Assembly (NCBI GenBank): GCA_937967875.1 | Contig: CALBTQ010000559.1 | Span: forward strand, 1-6,636 | Direction of reading: 5' to 3' | DNA length: 6,636 nucleotides | Origin: an uncultured Pseudomonadota bacterium | GTDB lineage: Bacteria; Lernaellota; Lernaellaia; Lernaellales; Lernaellaceae | Shown here: piece after piece, positions 1 to 6,265 of the stretch | How the letters are laid out: every line of letters begins with the position of its first letter | Position numbering within the stretch: position 1 is the first letter of the stretch | Translations under genes and position numbers: made by a program | The notes under the pieces: generated by a model | What the model saw: only the letters and a program-made list of their open reading frames with translations | Told to the model about the DNA's origin: nothing | Databases searched by the model: none

Positions 1-46
1 ACCACCGAGATCTACACTCTTTCCCTACACGACGCTCTTCCGATCT
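1..46 (+). other. Illumina TruSeq universal adapter remnant (not genomic)
   Basis: These bases match the last 46 nucleotides of the 58-nucleotide TruSeq universal (P5-side) adapter, ending in the diagnostic CTCTTCCGATCT. The genomic sequence begins at base 47. The identical sequence is present in reverse complement at the other end. This is library-construction sequence left untrimmed before assembly, so it should be masked before searching or gene calling. Confidence 0.98.
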
Positions 47-750
47 GTGTCGCGCAGCAAACGCGCGGCGACCGGCACGGTGGAGAGCACGCCGATGCCG
101 GTCGGATGCGCGAAACGCACGCCCAATCCGGCCGCGCCCGGTTGCGCGTCGCACTCGTATTGCAGGAATGCGTCGCCGCCGTGCAGGCCGATCGCGCCCT
201 GGGCGGCGTAGGGCGAATTGAGTTCGGTGAACGTGTCGTTGATGTACAGCACCAGATCGTTGGTCGATTCCTCCAGCACGATCTGCCAGATGCCGGTGTC
301 GGCGTTGTCGTAGTACTCGGGCATGTCGGTGTACTGGACGACGAACCGCCGGTCGGGCGCGTCGCCGACGAGCTTGTAGTGAATCGTGCCGCCCGCGCCG
401 GGATCCAAGTCGGCCCACAACCCGGCGAAGTGCGTGATGATCGAGTCGGCGAAATCGCAGGAAACCGAGAAGTTCGTCGTGGCGTTGAACGAGAGGTGCC
501 CGTTGGCCGCGATGGAAACCTGGCGGTAGATGCGGCCGTAAAACACGAAGGGAAAGCCGATGTCGACGGTTTGGACTTCCTCGTCGTCGATGGCGACCGC
601 GACGCCGTCGGTGACGTCGTTCCAGACGTAGGGCTCGGCGTCGTTCCAGGTATAGCCGTAATCGTCGGGCCCGCCGGTTGCCGCCATGGCGGGACCGGCG
701 ACAAGCAGGCACACAAGCGACAAGAGCAAAACGCTGAACAAGTTTTTCAT
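47..750 (-). CDS. Secreted nidogen-like domain protein, 3' end missing (contig edge)
   Basis: This is the N-terminal part of an exported protein: 234 complete codons are native and the C-terminus lies beyond the contig. Residues 1-23 form a Sec signal peptide (MKNLF, a long Leu/Val core, cleavage likely after A-M-A). The mature part starts with a Gly-Gly-Pro-Asp-Asp-Tyr-Gly stretch. Around 62-165 come an all-β domain with DIGFPFVFYG (63-72), an Ala-Asn-Gly-His-Leu-Ser-Phe turn (82-88), LWADLDPGAGG (111-121) and FVVQYTDMP (136-144). This pattern is that of nidogen-like (NIDO-type) modules seen in bacterial surface and adhesion proteins; I infer an extracellular or cell-surface role, with ligand unknown. 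Such proteins are often much longer and may end in a sorting tail, which cannot be seen here. An apparent stop at 25-27 is adapter sequence: the apparent last residues DRKSVV are not real. The start has only a weak ribosome site (CGGA). It lies 91 bases downstream of the 842-1336 gene, on the same strand. Confidence 0.85.
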
Positions 751-783
751 CGGCGAATCCGTTTGTGTTGTCAGTGCAAAATA

Positions 784-833
784 ATCATACCAAACCAGGG
801 CCGCATTGTAGCACCGGGAGTGCGGAGAATAAA
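784..833 (-). promoter_or_regulatory. Possible promoter(s) for the secreted nidogen-like gene
   Basis: Two extended −10 elements lie on the minus strand in the 91-base gap before the start at 750. One is TGCTACAAT at 805-813, with TTTATT as a weak −35 at 828-833 (17-base spacer). The other is TGGTATGAT at 784-792, with a weak −35-like GCTACA at 807-812. Either would give a short leader of roughly 25-50 bases. The base matches are visible; promoter activity is inferred. Confidence 0.4.
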
Positions 834-841
834 CCGTCGTT

Positions 842-1336
842 TCAGGGCGCGGGCGTGGCCTCGGGCGTGGGCGTGGGCGCGGGCTCGATGGTTTTGGGCG
901 TATCGGTTTTTTGTTCGCTGAAAGGATCTTGCACGGCGTTTTCGTAGGTTTTGCCGTTCCAGGTGTAGACGTAATTGTGACCCATCAGCCAGGTGGCCAG
1001 ATCGTGGTAACCGTTGGTGGTGGTGGTCAGCATGCGCAATCGGCCGGGCACGGTGGCGATGTGTTTCCAGCCGTGCTTGTCCTTTTCGAAGATCTCGAAG
1101 TTGCAGTAGCCCGCGTCTTCGCAGGATTTACGGTAGTTGGTGACGGCGATTTCCAACTGCTCGTCGTCATTGAGGTCGAGCATTTTGTATTCGTAGTCTT
1201 CGCAATCCACATCGGCGCTTTTTTGATGAAAATATTCGAAGACCTCGTCGGGCAGGACGCGCGTGCATTTGGCGGCCCAGACCAGGGCCGGAAACACAAT
1301 AAACGCCATCAGCACCGCCGCGAATAATCGCCGCAT
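842..1336 (-). CDS. Exported hypothetical protein with Asp-rich loop and Pro/Thr tail
   Basis: This 164-residue protein has no function I can name. Residues 1-22 are a signal peptide (MRRLF, hydrophobic core to FPALVWAA), so it is probably periplasmic or secreted; there is no proper lipobox even though Cys24 follows closely. Residues 47-135 form the body. It contains DLNDDEQLE (54-62), which resembles the calcium-loop/VCBS-like Asp-Leu-Asn-Gly-Asp-Gly-x-x-Glu motif of many small exported proteins, then a Cys pair (C72, C78), FEIFEKDKHGWKHIATV (80-96) and a Thr-Asn-Gly-Tyr-His-Asp-Leu segment (107-113). Together these are the usual order for that group. The last 13 residues are a Pro/Thr/Ala tail. 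The open frame extends 35 codons further upstream, but I chose the Met at 1336 because a signal peptide starts there and a GGGGAGGG ribosome site precedes it. The 4 Cys residues (24, 45, 72, 78) could form disulfides after export. Confidence 0.8.
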   Translation of the reverse strand: MRRLFAAVLMAFIVFPALVWAAKCTRVLPDEVFEYFHQKSADVDCEDYEYKMLDLNDDEQLEIAVTNYRKSCEDAGYCNFEIFEKDKHGWKHIATVPGRLRMLTTTTNGYHDLATWLMGHNYVYTWNGKTYENAVQDPFSEQKTDTPKTIEPAPTPTPEATPAP

Positions 1337-1345
1337 GGAAATACG

Positions 1346-1353
1346 CCCTCCCC
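1346..1353 (-). promoter_or_regulatory. Ribosome binding site that fixes the start at 1336
   Basis: On the minus strand this reads GGGGAGGG, about 9-10 bases before the ATG at 1334-1336. It supports the shorter, signal-peptide-bearing start over the upstream in-frame Met at 1441, which would place about 35 charged residues ahead of the signal peptide. Confidence 0.7.
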
Positions 1354-1407
1354 GGAACATATACAACATAAGTGCAAATCGCTCGGCGAAATCCTTCCGT
1401 ACATTCA

Positions 1408-1436
1408 AGGATACGCACTTTGTCGACCAAGCACAA
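1408..1436 (-). promoter_or_regulatory. Possible promoter for the 842-1336 gene
   Basis: On the minus strand TTGTGC (1431-1436) and TATCCT (1408-1413) are separated by 17 bases. They match the σ70 consensus at three and four of six positions. Transcription would begin near 1401, giving a leader of about 65 bases. This is a weak pattern match only. Confidence 0.3.
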
Positions 1437-1572
1437 GACACCTGTTGCGTCGAAAAGGTTTTCTTTTGGTGTTCAAAACGCGCGTTCGACCGGGTCGCCT
1501 CGACGGCGGCCGATGATTAGTCGTTGTTTTCCGGTCGGTTGCATCAAAAGAGCGTCCGGCGGGCGGCGTCGG

Positions 1573-1601
1573 TTGACAGGGGTGGGGGGGCCGTTTAGAT
1601 T
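1573..1601 (+). promoter_or_regulatory. Candidate σ70 promoter upstream of the GH2 gene
   Basis: A perfect −35 TTGACA (1573-1578) is followed after exactly 17 bases by TAGATT (1596-1601), which matches four of six −10 positions. The spacer is unusual because 1579-1590 is four G, one T and seven G. The predicted start near 1608 would give a leader of about 190 bases before the ATG at 1798, containing the stem-loops at 1689-1762. In the 461-base divergent gap 1337-1797 I see no convincing gene. A TATAAA at 1624-1629 lacks a matching −35. Confidence 0.45.
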
Positions 1602-1688
1602 CAATTTTCCTTGATCGTCATCGTATAAAGACATGCGTGGATTTTTCGACGACGACAAACGAAAAGTGCGGTATTTGAATCCTCTCAT

Positions 1689-1762
1689 TTTCCGCAATTT
1701 ATCGACTTGCGGGAAAGGATGATCCGTTCGCCGGATCATGCGCCGGGTGTTTGGCGACACCC
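1689..1762 (+). promoter_or_regulatory. Three consecutive stem-loops in the GH2 leader
   Basis: Three inverted repeats lie in a row. Hairpin 1 pairs TTTCCGCAA (1689-1697) with TTGCGGGAAA (1707-1716), with one extra base in the right arm. Hairpin 2 is a perfect 8-bp stem, ATGATCCG (1719-1726) with CGGATCAT (1732-1739), around a TTCGC loop. Hairpin 3 pairs GGGTGT (1745-1750) with ACACCC (1757-1762). None is followed by a T-run, so they are not simple terminators. They could be operator palindromes for a regulator or leader RNA structure; which one cannot be decided from the sequence. Confidence 0.45.
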
Positions 1763-1797
1763 CGCCGATGCGACAATAACCGGGAGAACACGCGAAG

Positions 1798-3927
1798 ATG
1801 AAAGTTGAAACCCTGTCGGGCCTGTGGCAATTGGCTCCGATTTCCGCTCCGGGCGTGAAGGCGGAAACGGTCGAGACGTGGCATGAGATGTCGGTGCCCT
1901 CGCACTGGCAGCAGCACGAGGCGCTGCGCGAGTACGCGGGGCGGATGCTGTACCGCAAGGAATTTCCGTTCAAGGCGAAAAAGGGCCGGCGTCATCATTT
2001 GGTGCTGCCGGGCATTTTCTATTGGTCGACGGTGACGCTCAATGGGCGGCGGCTGGGCGACCACGAGGGGTATTTCAATCCGCAGCGGTACGACGTGACC
2101 GACCTGCTGGCGGCGAAGAACGAGCTGCTGATCGAGGTGAATTGTCCCAACGAAAAGAACCGCTCGGGCAAACGGATGATCACCGGCGTGTTTTCGCATT
2201 GGGATTGCCTGGACCCGACGACCAACCCGGGCGGCGTCTGGCTGGCCCCGGAGATCCACAGCAGCGGCGACGCGTACGTGGAAAGCAGCCTGTTTCACAC
2301 CGACGAGATCGGCGCCGGCGAGGCTTCGGTGACGCTGCGCCTGGAGATCGTCGCGGCGACGGCCGGCGAGCAGAAGTGCCTGGTCGAACTGACCCCGGCC
2401 AACTTCGACGGCGAGCGGTATTCCTTCGAGCGCAAGCTGGACCTGGACGCGGGCCGCAACAAGGCGACCTTCCACGAAACGTTGAAAGAGCCGGCGCTGT
2501 GGTGGACGCACGATCGCGGCGCGGCGAATCTGTATCAATTGACCGTGACGCTCAAGAGCGGCCGCAACGTGACCGACGCGGTCGAGCACGAGGTGGGCAT
2601 CCGCACGGTGCGCTTCGACGATTGGATCTGCACGCTCAACAACGAGCGTTTGTACCTGAAGGGCAACAACCAGCCGCCGACCGACACGCGCATCGCAACG
2701 GTGACCTACGGCGATTGCGTGCGCGACATCGAGCTGTACAAGCGGTGCAACCTCAACAGCATCCGCGTGCACGCGCACGTGGATCATCCGGAGTTCTACC
2801 GCGCCGCCGACCGCCTGGGCGTGCTGCTGTGGCAGGATTTCCCGCTGCAATGGAGCTACAGCCAAGAGGCGATGCCCGCCGCGGTGCGCATGATCCGCGA
2901 GATGGGCGCGCTGCTGTACAACCATCCGTCGATCGGCATCTGGACCTGCCACAACGAGCCGATCTACCTAGTGGAAACCGACGACTACAACGTCAAGGAA
3001 AAGCTGAAGTCGGCCTACACGCTGTTTTTCCGCTCGTGGAACCGCGACGTGCTGGACGTCGAGTTGCAAAAAGCGCTGCGGCAGGTCGACCCGAGCCGGT
3101 ATATCAACCGCAGCAGCGGCGAGCTGGATCTGCCGTGGCGGCGCGGCGGCGACACGCATTTCTACTTCGGTTGGTACAAGGAGCAGGGCAATTCGCACCG
3201 GCTGTTCGACTCGATCATCGTCAAGCGCTTCCCGAACAACCTGCGGTTCGTCACCGAGTTCGGCGCGCAGAGCTTCCCCAACCTGGAGAATTGCCATAAG
3301 TTCATGGACGCGGACATCCGCAAAATCGACTGGAAGGAACTGCGGCGCAAGCACAGCCTGCAGCCGGAGCTGATGGACTACTGGATCGGCCTGCAGCAGC
3401 CGGACCTGGCCACGCTGGTCAAAAAGAGCCAGGACTACCAGGCGATGGTCAACCGCTTCCACCTGGACCGCATCCGGCGGCACAAGTACGCGCCCAACGG
3501 CGGCGTGATGCCCTTCATGTTCACCGATCCGAATCCGGCGATTCAGTGGTCGATCGTCGATTACTGGCGCGAGCCCAAGGCCAGCTACCAGGCGATGCGC
3601 GACGCGATGCGGCCGGTGTACCCGTTCTGCTTGCTCAGCGCCGACAAGCGCAAGCAACACGGCAAGCCGATTCAGATCGACGTCTTCATGGTCAACGACA
3701 CGCGCGACGACCTGGGCGAAGTGACGCTGGATCTGCGCATCGCCGACGCCGCGGGCCGCGAGGTGGCGCACCTCGCGCCACGGGCGAGCGTCGGGCCCGA
3801 CAGCGAAGCGGTTCATTTTCTGACCGTGCACGAATCGCCCGAGGAGCCGGGCGAATACACCGTGACCTTGACCCACGCCAAGGGCAAGGACGCGTTCGCG
3901 AACGTCTACACCTTTACCGTGGAGTAA
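1798..3927 (+). CDS. GH2 glycoside hydrolase (β-mannosidase/β-galactosidase type)
   Basis: This 709-residue exo-glycosidase retains the GH2 layout. An N-terminal jelly-roll sugar-binding domain spans about 1-165 and includes a Phe-Ser-His-Trp-Asp-Cys-Leu-Asp-Pro stretch and Asn-Pro-Gly-Gly-Val-Trp. An Ig-like domain spans about 166-280, and a TIM barrel about 282-600. Barrel landmarks are the R323-V-H325 strand, WQDFPLQWSY (345-354), the acid/base motif WTCHNEP with E387 after N386, and the nucleophile in VTEFGAQSFP at E487. In the family both Glu residues are required for retaining hydrolysis. A C-terminal β-sandwich covers about 605-709. The QDF motif and the Thr-Glu-Phe-Gly-x-Gln-Ser nucleophile site resemble β-mannosidases and related GH2 branches more than LacZ, but the protein is shorter than typical β-mannosidases (over 800 aa). 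The substrate is therefore unassigned: β-mannoside, β-galactoside, β-glucuronide or glucosaminide are all possible. There is no signal peptide, so it is predicted cytoplasmic. A GGGAG site (1782-1786) precedes the ATG at slightly long spacing. The 7-base gap to the SGNH gene indicates one operon. Confidence 0.9.
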   Translation: MKVETLSGLWQLAPISAPGVKAETVETWHEMSVPSHWQQHEALREYAGRMLYRKEFPFKAKKGRRHHLVLPGIFYWSTVTLNGRRLGDHEGYFNPQRYDVTDLLAAKNELLIEVNCPNEKNRSGKRMITGVFSHWDCLDPTTNPGGVWLAPEIHSSGDAYVESSLFHTDEIGAGEASVTLRLEIVAATAGEQKCLVELTPANFDGERYSFERKLDLDAGRNKATFHETLKEPALWWTHDRGAANLYQLTVTLKSGRNVTDAVEHEVGIRTVRFDDWICTLNNERLYLKGNNQPPTDTRIATVTYGDCVRDIELYKRCNLNSIRVHAHVDHPEFYRAADRLGVLLWQDFPLQWSYSQEAMPAAVRMIREMGALLYNHPSIGIWTCHNEPIYLVETDDYNVKEKLKSAYTLFFRSWNRDVLDVELQKALRQVDPSRYINRSSGELDLPWRRGGDTHFYFGWYKEQGNSHRLFDSIIVKRFPNNLRFVTEFGAQSFPNLENCHKFMDADIRKIDWKELRRKHSLQPELMDYWIGLQQPDLATLVKKSQDYQAMVNRFHLDRIRRHKYAPNGGVMPFMFTDPNPAIQWSIVDYWREPKASYQAMRDAMRPVYPFCLLSADKRKQHGKPIQIDVFMVNDTRDDLGEVTLDLRIADAAGREVAHLAPRASVGPDSEAVHFLTVHESPEEPGEYTVTLTHAKGKDAFANVYTFTVE
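3921..3924 (+). promoter_or_regulatory. Ribosome binding site inside the end of the GH2 gene
   Basis: GGAG forms part of the last codons of the GH2 gene, directly before its TAA (3925-3927), and lies 10 bases from the ATG at 3935. Ribosomes finishing the GH2 gene would cover this site, so the two genes are probably translationally coupled. Confidence 0.6.
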
Positions 3928-3934
3928 GCGAGAC

Positions 3935-4849
3935 ATGCGCCGGCGCACCCGCATTTTGCTCGTCGTGCTGATCATCTTGGCGTTGCCGCCGGCGTTGTTC
4001 GCGTATTATTCCTGGCAGTATCCGGTCAACTCCTCGGCGCTGACGGTGGCGGTCTACAACAAGCTGCCGGCCGGCCTGCGCACGCATCCGGCGATGTGGC
4101 GGCTGGTCAGCGCCTATCTGATCGACCGCGTGGAAGACAAAACGCCTTACGACGTGCGGCGCTTTCTGCGGCGCCGGGAGCGGCCCGAATACGTGGTGGT
4201 CGCGCTGGGCGATTCGACGACCCTGGGCAGCCAGGTGGCGCCGAACAAGCGCTGGACCTACCTGCTGCAAAAGTCGATGAAAAGCCGGCTGCGCCAATCG
4301 GTGAAGGTGGTCAACGCGGGCATCGCCGGCGAGATCGGCGCTCAGGGCGCCAAGCGGCTGGAGCGCGACGTGCTGGCGTTGCGGCCCGATCTGGCGATCG
4401 TCGGCTACCTGATCAACGACGGGCGGGTGTTCGGCGTCGACCTCGACGGGCACGGGCAGACGCTGGTGGATTTCGACGATTACCAGGCGGCGATGGACGA
4501 GATTCTTTCGCGCTTGCGCGAGCGGAAAATCCCGGTCATGCTCTTCACCTGCCAGCCGATTCAGCCGGCGTTTTTCGGGCTGGAGCGCATGCACTGGGCG
4601 ACGGTGCAGGACGTGGTGTTCACCAGCCGGCTGACGGCGTTGAAAAAGCGCGCCGGCGAACTGGGCGTGCCGGTGGTCGAAACGTACGAGGCGATCGTGC
4701 AACAGCCCGAGCAGATCGCGCTGTACGGACCCGACAACATTCATTTGAACGAAGTCGGCCACAAGCTGGTAGGCAAGCTGATGTTTGCCGCCTGGGTCGA
4801 GCGCCTGCTGCCGGCGCTGACCGACACGGCCGAAGCGGAAGAGAATTAA
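3935..4849 (+). CDS. Membrane-anchored SGNH/GDSL-family hydrolase
   Basis: This 304-residue protein is a predicted SGNH hydrolase (esterase, deacetylase or lipase-like; the exact substrate is unknown). MRRRTR followed by a hydrophobic stretch at 7-24 gives an N-terminal signal anchor with the catalytic domain in the periplasm; no cleavage site is obvious. All four conserved blocks are visible: block I is LGDSTT with nucleophile S94; block II is NAGIAGE with G129; block III is YLIND with N161; block V is GPDNIHLNEVGH with the Asp/His pair D267 and H270. Block III is usually written Gly-x-Asn-Asp, and here the first residue is replaced (Leu-Ile-Asn-Asp), a tolerated change in the family. It starts 7 bases after the GH2 stop and 30 bases before the next gene. 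Family members remove acetyl or acyl groups from glycans or lipids, so a role in trimming a glycan that the GH2 enzyme attacks is plausible but inferred. Confidence 0.87.
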   Translation: MRRRTRILLVVLIILALPPALFAYYSWQYPVNSSALTVAVYNKLPAGLRTHPAMWRLVSAYLIDRVEDKTPYDVRRFLRRRERPEYVVVALGDSTTLGSQVAPNKRWTYLLQKSMKSRLRQSVKVVNAGIAGEIGAQGAKRLERDVLALRPDLAIVGYLINDGRVFGVDLDGHGQTLVDFDDYQAAMDEILSRLRERKIPVMLFTCQPIQPAFFGLERMHWATVQDVVFTSRLTALKKRAGELGVPVVETYEAIVQQPEQIALYGPDNIHLNEVGHKLVGKLMFAAWVERLLPALTDTAEAEEN

Positions 4850-4879
4850 AACGAGGTCCCGCGACTGAAGGAGACGCAA

Positions 4880-5404
4880 ATGCGGCGAGTGTTTTCCCTG
4901 TTGATCGTGACGGCGCTGTTGTGCGCCCCGATGCTGAATGCGACGGCTTTCGCCGAGGATTTCCCTCCGGGCTCCTACACGGTGGCCAAGCGCGGCGGCC
5001 CGATCCTATGGCACATCGGCGACGAGGAACTGCGCAAGCGGATGGAAAACGACCTCGAATTGCTGCGCCTGCACAACGAGGCGGTGGCGGCCAAGCAAAA
5101 GCGTAAGAGCCTCGGCCTGGCGCTGTTCACGCCCGGCGCGATTTTGATCGGCGTGGGCTTCGCCGGCGGCTTGTTCCAGAACGCCATCGGCCTGTACGAC
5201 AGCGAAACCGGCGAGTACATCATGGTCGGCGGCTTCGCGGTGGGCGCGGCGCTGGTGGCCCCGGGCATCTACTTCACCTGGAAGGAAAGCGACGAGGAAA
5301 AGGCTTACAAAAGCTACGTCGAAGACACGTACGGCGTGAAGCCGATCATTCAATTCCGACCCAAAGACAACCAACTCCTGCTCGGCCTGGCCGGCTCGTT
5401 CTGA
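4880..5404 (+). CDS. Exported hypothetical protein with two glycine-rich membrane segments
   Basis: I do not recognise this 174-residue protein. A signal peptide (1-25, cleavage after A-F-A) is followed by a charged, probably α-helical stretch at 46-76 (EELRKRMENDLELLRLHNEA and a Lys-rich end). Then come two hydrophobic Gly/Ala-rich segments at about 78-99 and 113-134, joined by a short loop, YDSETGEY (106-113). This gives a helical hairpin, which suggests an inner-membrane protein with both tails on one side. The last residues, QLLLGLAGSF, are hydrophobic and end in Phe, like the final strand of an outer-membrane protein, so an envelope lipid-facing location is also possible. The start is well supported: AAGGAG at 4868-4873 sits 6 bases before the ATG. 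It is the third gene of the plus-strand run and is probably co-transcribed with the SGNH hydrolase. Confidence 0.8.
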   Translation: MRRVFSLLIVTALLCAPMLNATAFAEDFPPGSYTVAKRGGPILWHIGDEELRKRMENDLELLRLHNEAVAAKQKRKSLGLALFTPGAILIGVGFAGGLFQNAIGLYDSETGEYIMVGGFAVGAALVAPGIYFTWKESDEEKAYKSYVEDTYGVKPIIQFRPKDNQLLLGLAGSF

Positions 5405-5449
5405 GCGAAGGCGGTTTTTCGCAACTCTCCCGGCAATGATCGATGGCGA

Positions 5450-5490
5450 AATTTTGTTTATTCTACGCACAAAATGGTGTATGAGAAAGG
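5450..5490 (+). promoter_or_regulatory. AT-rich probable promoter region of the β-barrel gene
   Basis: The 124-base gap 5405-5528 is clearly more AT-rich than the genes around it. TTGTTT at 5454-5459 could be a −35 and TGTATG at 5478-5483 a poor −10 after 18 bases. No strong consensus is present, so only the base-composition shift supports a separate promoter. The short GCGAA/TTCGC inverted repeat at 5405-5422 is too weak to be a terminator, so read-through from the upstream genes remains possible. Confidence 0.3.
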
Positions 5491-5528
5491 CAATTACCCA
5501 CTTCATTTAGAAGAAAGAGAGGGCCAAT

Positions 5529-6182
5529 ATGACCAAAAGAATAAGCGTGATGCTGGTGATTCTCTTTGCAGTGGCGTTGCTGGCGGCCCCGGCGCTGGCG
5601 AAAAGCAAAAGCGGAATGATCCAGCCCGGCTCGATCATGGTCGGCGGCGACTTCGATCTATCGATCGTCTCCGGCGACACGACCATCGAACCGGACGGCG
5701 GCGAGGATGTGGACAGCGATCAGTTCGAATTCGGCCTGGGCGCCATCGCCGGTTACTTCTTCGCGGTGCGCGGCCTGGAAGCCGGCGGTTTGCTGGAGTT
5801 CTCGTCGGAATCCGACAAGGACGACGAAGCCGAAGAGAAGACCACCGAATGGGCGATCGGTCCGCAAATCGGCTACTTTTATCCGGTGGCCAACGACTTC
5901 TACCTGTTCGGCATGCTGGCGTTGGGCTATCAGAAAAACACCACCGAGGTCGATCCGGAAGCCAAGAACGCCGACAACACCGAGACGGAAACCAGCGGCT
6001 GGTTCTTCGAACCGCGCGGCGGCGTGATGTACTCGTTCAACCGTCACCTGGGCCTGACCGCCTCGTTGTTCTACCGGTATTTCTCGGGCTCGGGCACGCA
6101 TGACGACGGCAACCACGACACCGACTTCGACATCAAGAACAAGCAGTTCGGCATCAAGGTGGGTCTGCTGGGATTCTTTTAA
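5529..6182 (+). CDS. Eight-stranded outer-membrane β-barrel protein
   Basis: The 217-residue protein carries a signal peptide (1-24, APALA cleavage). It then alternates aromatic/glycine-rich strands with polar turns, fitting an OmpA/OmpX-like barrel of eight strands at roughly 35-46, 65-79, 82-92, 106-117, 123-134, 157-169, 172-185 and 204-217. Short turns (for example VRGLE, VANDF, FNRHL) lie on one side. On the other side are four long, mostly acidic loops (48-64, 91-106, 136-156, 186-202), which would be extracellular. The C-terminus, VGLLGFF, ends in Phe, as needed for recognition by the BAM assembly machinery. Small barrels of this kind act as adhesins, structural anchors or narrow channels; the specific role cannot be read from sequence. 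The start is supported by GAGAGGG (5517-5523), 5 bases before the ATG. It is followed by strong terminators, so it ends the plus-strand transcription unit. Confidence 0.9.
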   Translation: MTKRISVMLVILFAVALLAAPALAKSKSGMIQPGSIMVGGDFDLSIVSGDTTIEPDGGEDVDSDQFEFGLGAIAGYFFAVRGLEAGGLLEFSSESDKDDEAEEKTTEWAIGPQIGYFYPVANDFYLFGMLALGYQKNTTEVDPEAKNADNTETETSGWFFEPRGGVMYSFNRHLGLTASLFYRYFSGSGTHDDGNHDTDFDIKNKQFGIKVGLLGFF

Positions 6183-6196
6183 ACAAAACGACAGTT

Positions 6197-6220
6197 GAAA
6201 AAGCCGTCCCCGGCTTTTTC
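6197..6220 (+). terminator. Intrinsic terminator, probably bidirectional
   Basis: A perfect 10-bp stem pairs GAAAAAGCCG (6197-6206) with CGGCTTTTTC (6211-6220) around a TCCC loop. It starts 14 bases after the β-barrel stop. The A-run on the left arm and T-run on the right arm make it work in principle in both directions, which suits the convergent genes here. Confidence 0.9.
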
Positions 6221-6235
6221 GATGACGGAAAAACG

Positions 6236-6265
6236 AGAGCCGCTCCGGACAGGGGCGGCTCTTTT
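6236..6265 (+). terminator. Second terminator hairpin between convergent genes
   Basis: An 11-bp stem (6236-6246 with 6252-6262, one T·G wobble at 6244/6254) encloses the loop GGACA and runs into TTTT at 6262-6265. It lies 20 bases beyond the stop of the minus-strand ORF at 6285 and could back up the first terminator or serve that ORF. Together with the hairpin at 6197 it fills most of the 102-base gap. Confidence 0.8.

Noticed and set aside
1337..1441. Longer start for the 842-1336 gene at the Met at 1441
   Set aside because: It would put 35 charged residues before a clear signal peptide, and a good ribosome site precedes the Met at 1336.
1372..1614. Small plus-strand open frames in the divergent intergenic region
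   Set aside because: They have basic, low-information translations and no ribosome site, and they overlap the probable promoters of both flanking genes.
1699..3975. Long minus-strand open frames of 417 and 335 codons opposite the GH2 gene
   Set aside because: They are mirror frames of a GC-rich gene, rich in Arg, His, Val and Ala with no domain signature, while the plus strand has clear GH2 catalytic motifs throughout.
4096..5106. 336-codon plus-strand open frame overlapping the SGNH gene and its neighbour
   Set aside because: It is an out-of-frame shadow with Arg/Gly/Ala-rich composition, whereas the overlapped frames carry the GDS motif, signal peptide and ribosome sites.
5405..5422. Possible terminator after the 4880-5404 gene (GCGAA with TTCGC)
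   Set aside because: The stem is only 5 bp and its T-run falls inside the loop rather than after the stem.
1798..6182. A polysaccharide utilization locus or complete glycan-degradation system
   Set aside because: Only one glycosidase and one SGNH hydrolase are present. No SusC/SusD pair, transporter, sensor or sugar regulator is visible in the window.
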